Positions 63,300-64,000 of a stretch of 64,000 bases of DNA are shown in pieces (the first letter of the stretch is position 1; each line of letters starts with the position of its first letter). Both the position numbers and the translations under genes were made by a program. The notes under the pieces were generated by a model. That model saw only the letters and a program-made list of their open reading frames with translations. It made no database searches and was not told the DNA's origin. Source of the stretch: Leifsonia sp. C5G2 (lineage in GTDB: Bacteria > Actinomycetota > Actinomycetes > Actinomycetales > Microbacteriaceae); contig NZ_JABFMV010000005.1 of assembly GCF_013359685.1 (NCBI RefSeq), positions 62,001-126,000 of the forward strand. The letters run 5' to 3'.

Positions 63300-64000
63300 T
63301 CAAGCGTCCGCGGTGGTCGTGATCGGCACATCGATGCGGTCTCGCGCGACCACGACTCCGTCCTTGATGACGTAGCACTCCACGATGTGCTCGCCGCGGA
63401 AGGTTGAGATCTCCTTGCGCACACCGGGCTGGGTCGAGTCGATGATGTCGCCCCGGATCATGTTGCGGCGCTCCGCCTCTGGGCCCTGGTTGAGCACCTT
63501 CCACTTCAGTGTGTACGGTTCGGGAACCGTGCAGCTCGTGACCTGGAACTTCAGGTGCTTGCCAGCCTTGAGCGGGAGTCCGACACGACCCATCGCGCCG
63601 AGCCACAGCGGTCGCCAGCCGTCCTGGGTGACTTCGCAGTCGATGGACACACTCTCCGTGATATCGACCGGGTACCGATCCTCGATGAACTCCTCGGCGC
63701 CCGTGGTCCGACTGCCGGCCGAGGCCTTGAGAACGGCCTCGGTAACCGTCCGTGGCACATTGGTCCCGAAGATCTCGCGCCACTTCTTGACCGACGAGGA
63801 CGTGCCCTCGTTCTCGATCGCGGAGACACAACGGTTGTAAGCCTTCTTGGCCTTGGCCTGGAACTTTGCCTTGACGTGGACGCGCTGGCGGCTGCCGAGC
63901 GCCAGGTAGTAGTCCTTCTCCGGCTCATCCATGAGGAACGCGAAGAAGTCCCGGGACATCAGATCGAACGAGGCAGTATTCGCGAAATCGTATTCGCCGG
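63300..64000 (-). CDS. CD-NTase-like protein, C-terminal part with AGS-C sensor domain (cut by window edge)
   Basis: The frame stays open to the window edge (upstream residues GEYDFANTASFDL before MSRDFF), so this is the C-terminal about 233 residues. The stretch KKWREIFGTNVPRTV precedes the sensor domain of SMODS-type CD-NTases. YTLKWKVLNQGPEAERRNMIRGDI and FRGEHIVECYVIKDGVVVARDRIDVPI match the AGS-C (adenylyl/guanylyl and SMODS C-terminal sensor) domain. Such proteins make cyclic oligonucleotides in CBASS antiphage systems. The nucleotidyltransferase core and any effector are beyond position 64000. Confidence 0.8.
   Translation of the reverse strand, partial: GEYDFANTASFDLMSRDFFAFLMDEPEKDYYLALGSRQRVHVKAKFQAKAKKAYNRCVSAIENEGTSSSVKKWREIFGTNVPRTVTEAVLKASAGSRTTGAEEFIEDRYPVDITESVSIDCEVTQDGWRPLWLGAMGRVGLPLKAGKHLKFQVTSCTVPEPYTLKWKVLNQGPEAERRNMIRGDIIDSTQPGVRKEISTFRGEHIVECYVIKDGVVVARDRIDVPITTTADA

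Overview
The window is high-GC DNA with actinobacterial gene content and gene order. The features that point this way are a flagellar locus with a WhiG/FliA-type sigma factor, a CopD-CtaG fusion, cysteine-free copies of ribosomal proteins L28, L33 and S14, DUF4383 and Pr6Pr membrane proteins, and frequent GTG starts with ATGA/GTGA stop-start overlaps. A motile member of the Microbacteriaceae, for example a Leifsonia-like organism, is the most economical reading. That placement is inferred from gene content and was not confirmed by any search.

Positions 1-13,100 hold a flagellar cluster. flgB-flgC-fliE-fliF-fliG-fliH-fliI run leftward from 5214 and leave the window inside fliI. fliD-fliS-(fliT-like) and a single flagellin gene also run leftward. 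A sigma-28 gene lies divergent from flgN-flgK-flgL-fliW. Three promoters of the form TAAC-N15-GCCGATRG stand in front of flgB, flagellin and flgN, so the sigma factor in the cluster probably drives it.

Positions 13,100-38,800 are mostly core genome. They hold a beta-lactamase-fold lipoprotein with degenerate catalytic motifs, an FHA protein, a PIF1-like helicase, CopD-CtaG and HU. A zinc block follows: L28/L33/S14 without cysteines, a Fur/Zur regulator and znuABC behind a Zur box. Next come a four-gene aminotransferase and 2-oxo acid dehydrogenase operon, purB, several small membrane proteins, and an ECF sigma/anti-sigma pair followed by four small coupled ORFs.

Positions 38,800-42,500 show the first signs of mobility. 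A CTAG-targeting IS5-type element, reduced to its ends plus a 34-codon transposase remnant and an unrelated passenger gene, sits exactly between two convergent genes. Three 19-bp repeats at 42,509-42,594 look like transposase-binding iterons.

Positions 42,600-59,750 are an accessory island of poorly conserved small genes. It includes an Abi-C-like protein, a DUF2384-type antitoxin-like protein, a 786-residue protein with a zinc ribbon and a PD-(D/E)XK nuclease motif, an HTH/antitoxin-like protein and a DUF4238 protein. It ends in a tightly coupled Tn7-like module, HTH-tnsA-tniA-tniB-tniQ, with two tiny ORFs trailing tniQ. No cas genes or CRISPR repeats are visible, so targeting is probably TnsD-like through the 662-residue TniQ. 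After membrane proteins of unknown function, the window ends inside a gene whose product carries the C-terminal AGS-C sensor domain of a CBASS-type CD-NTase.
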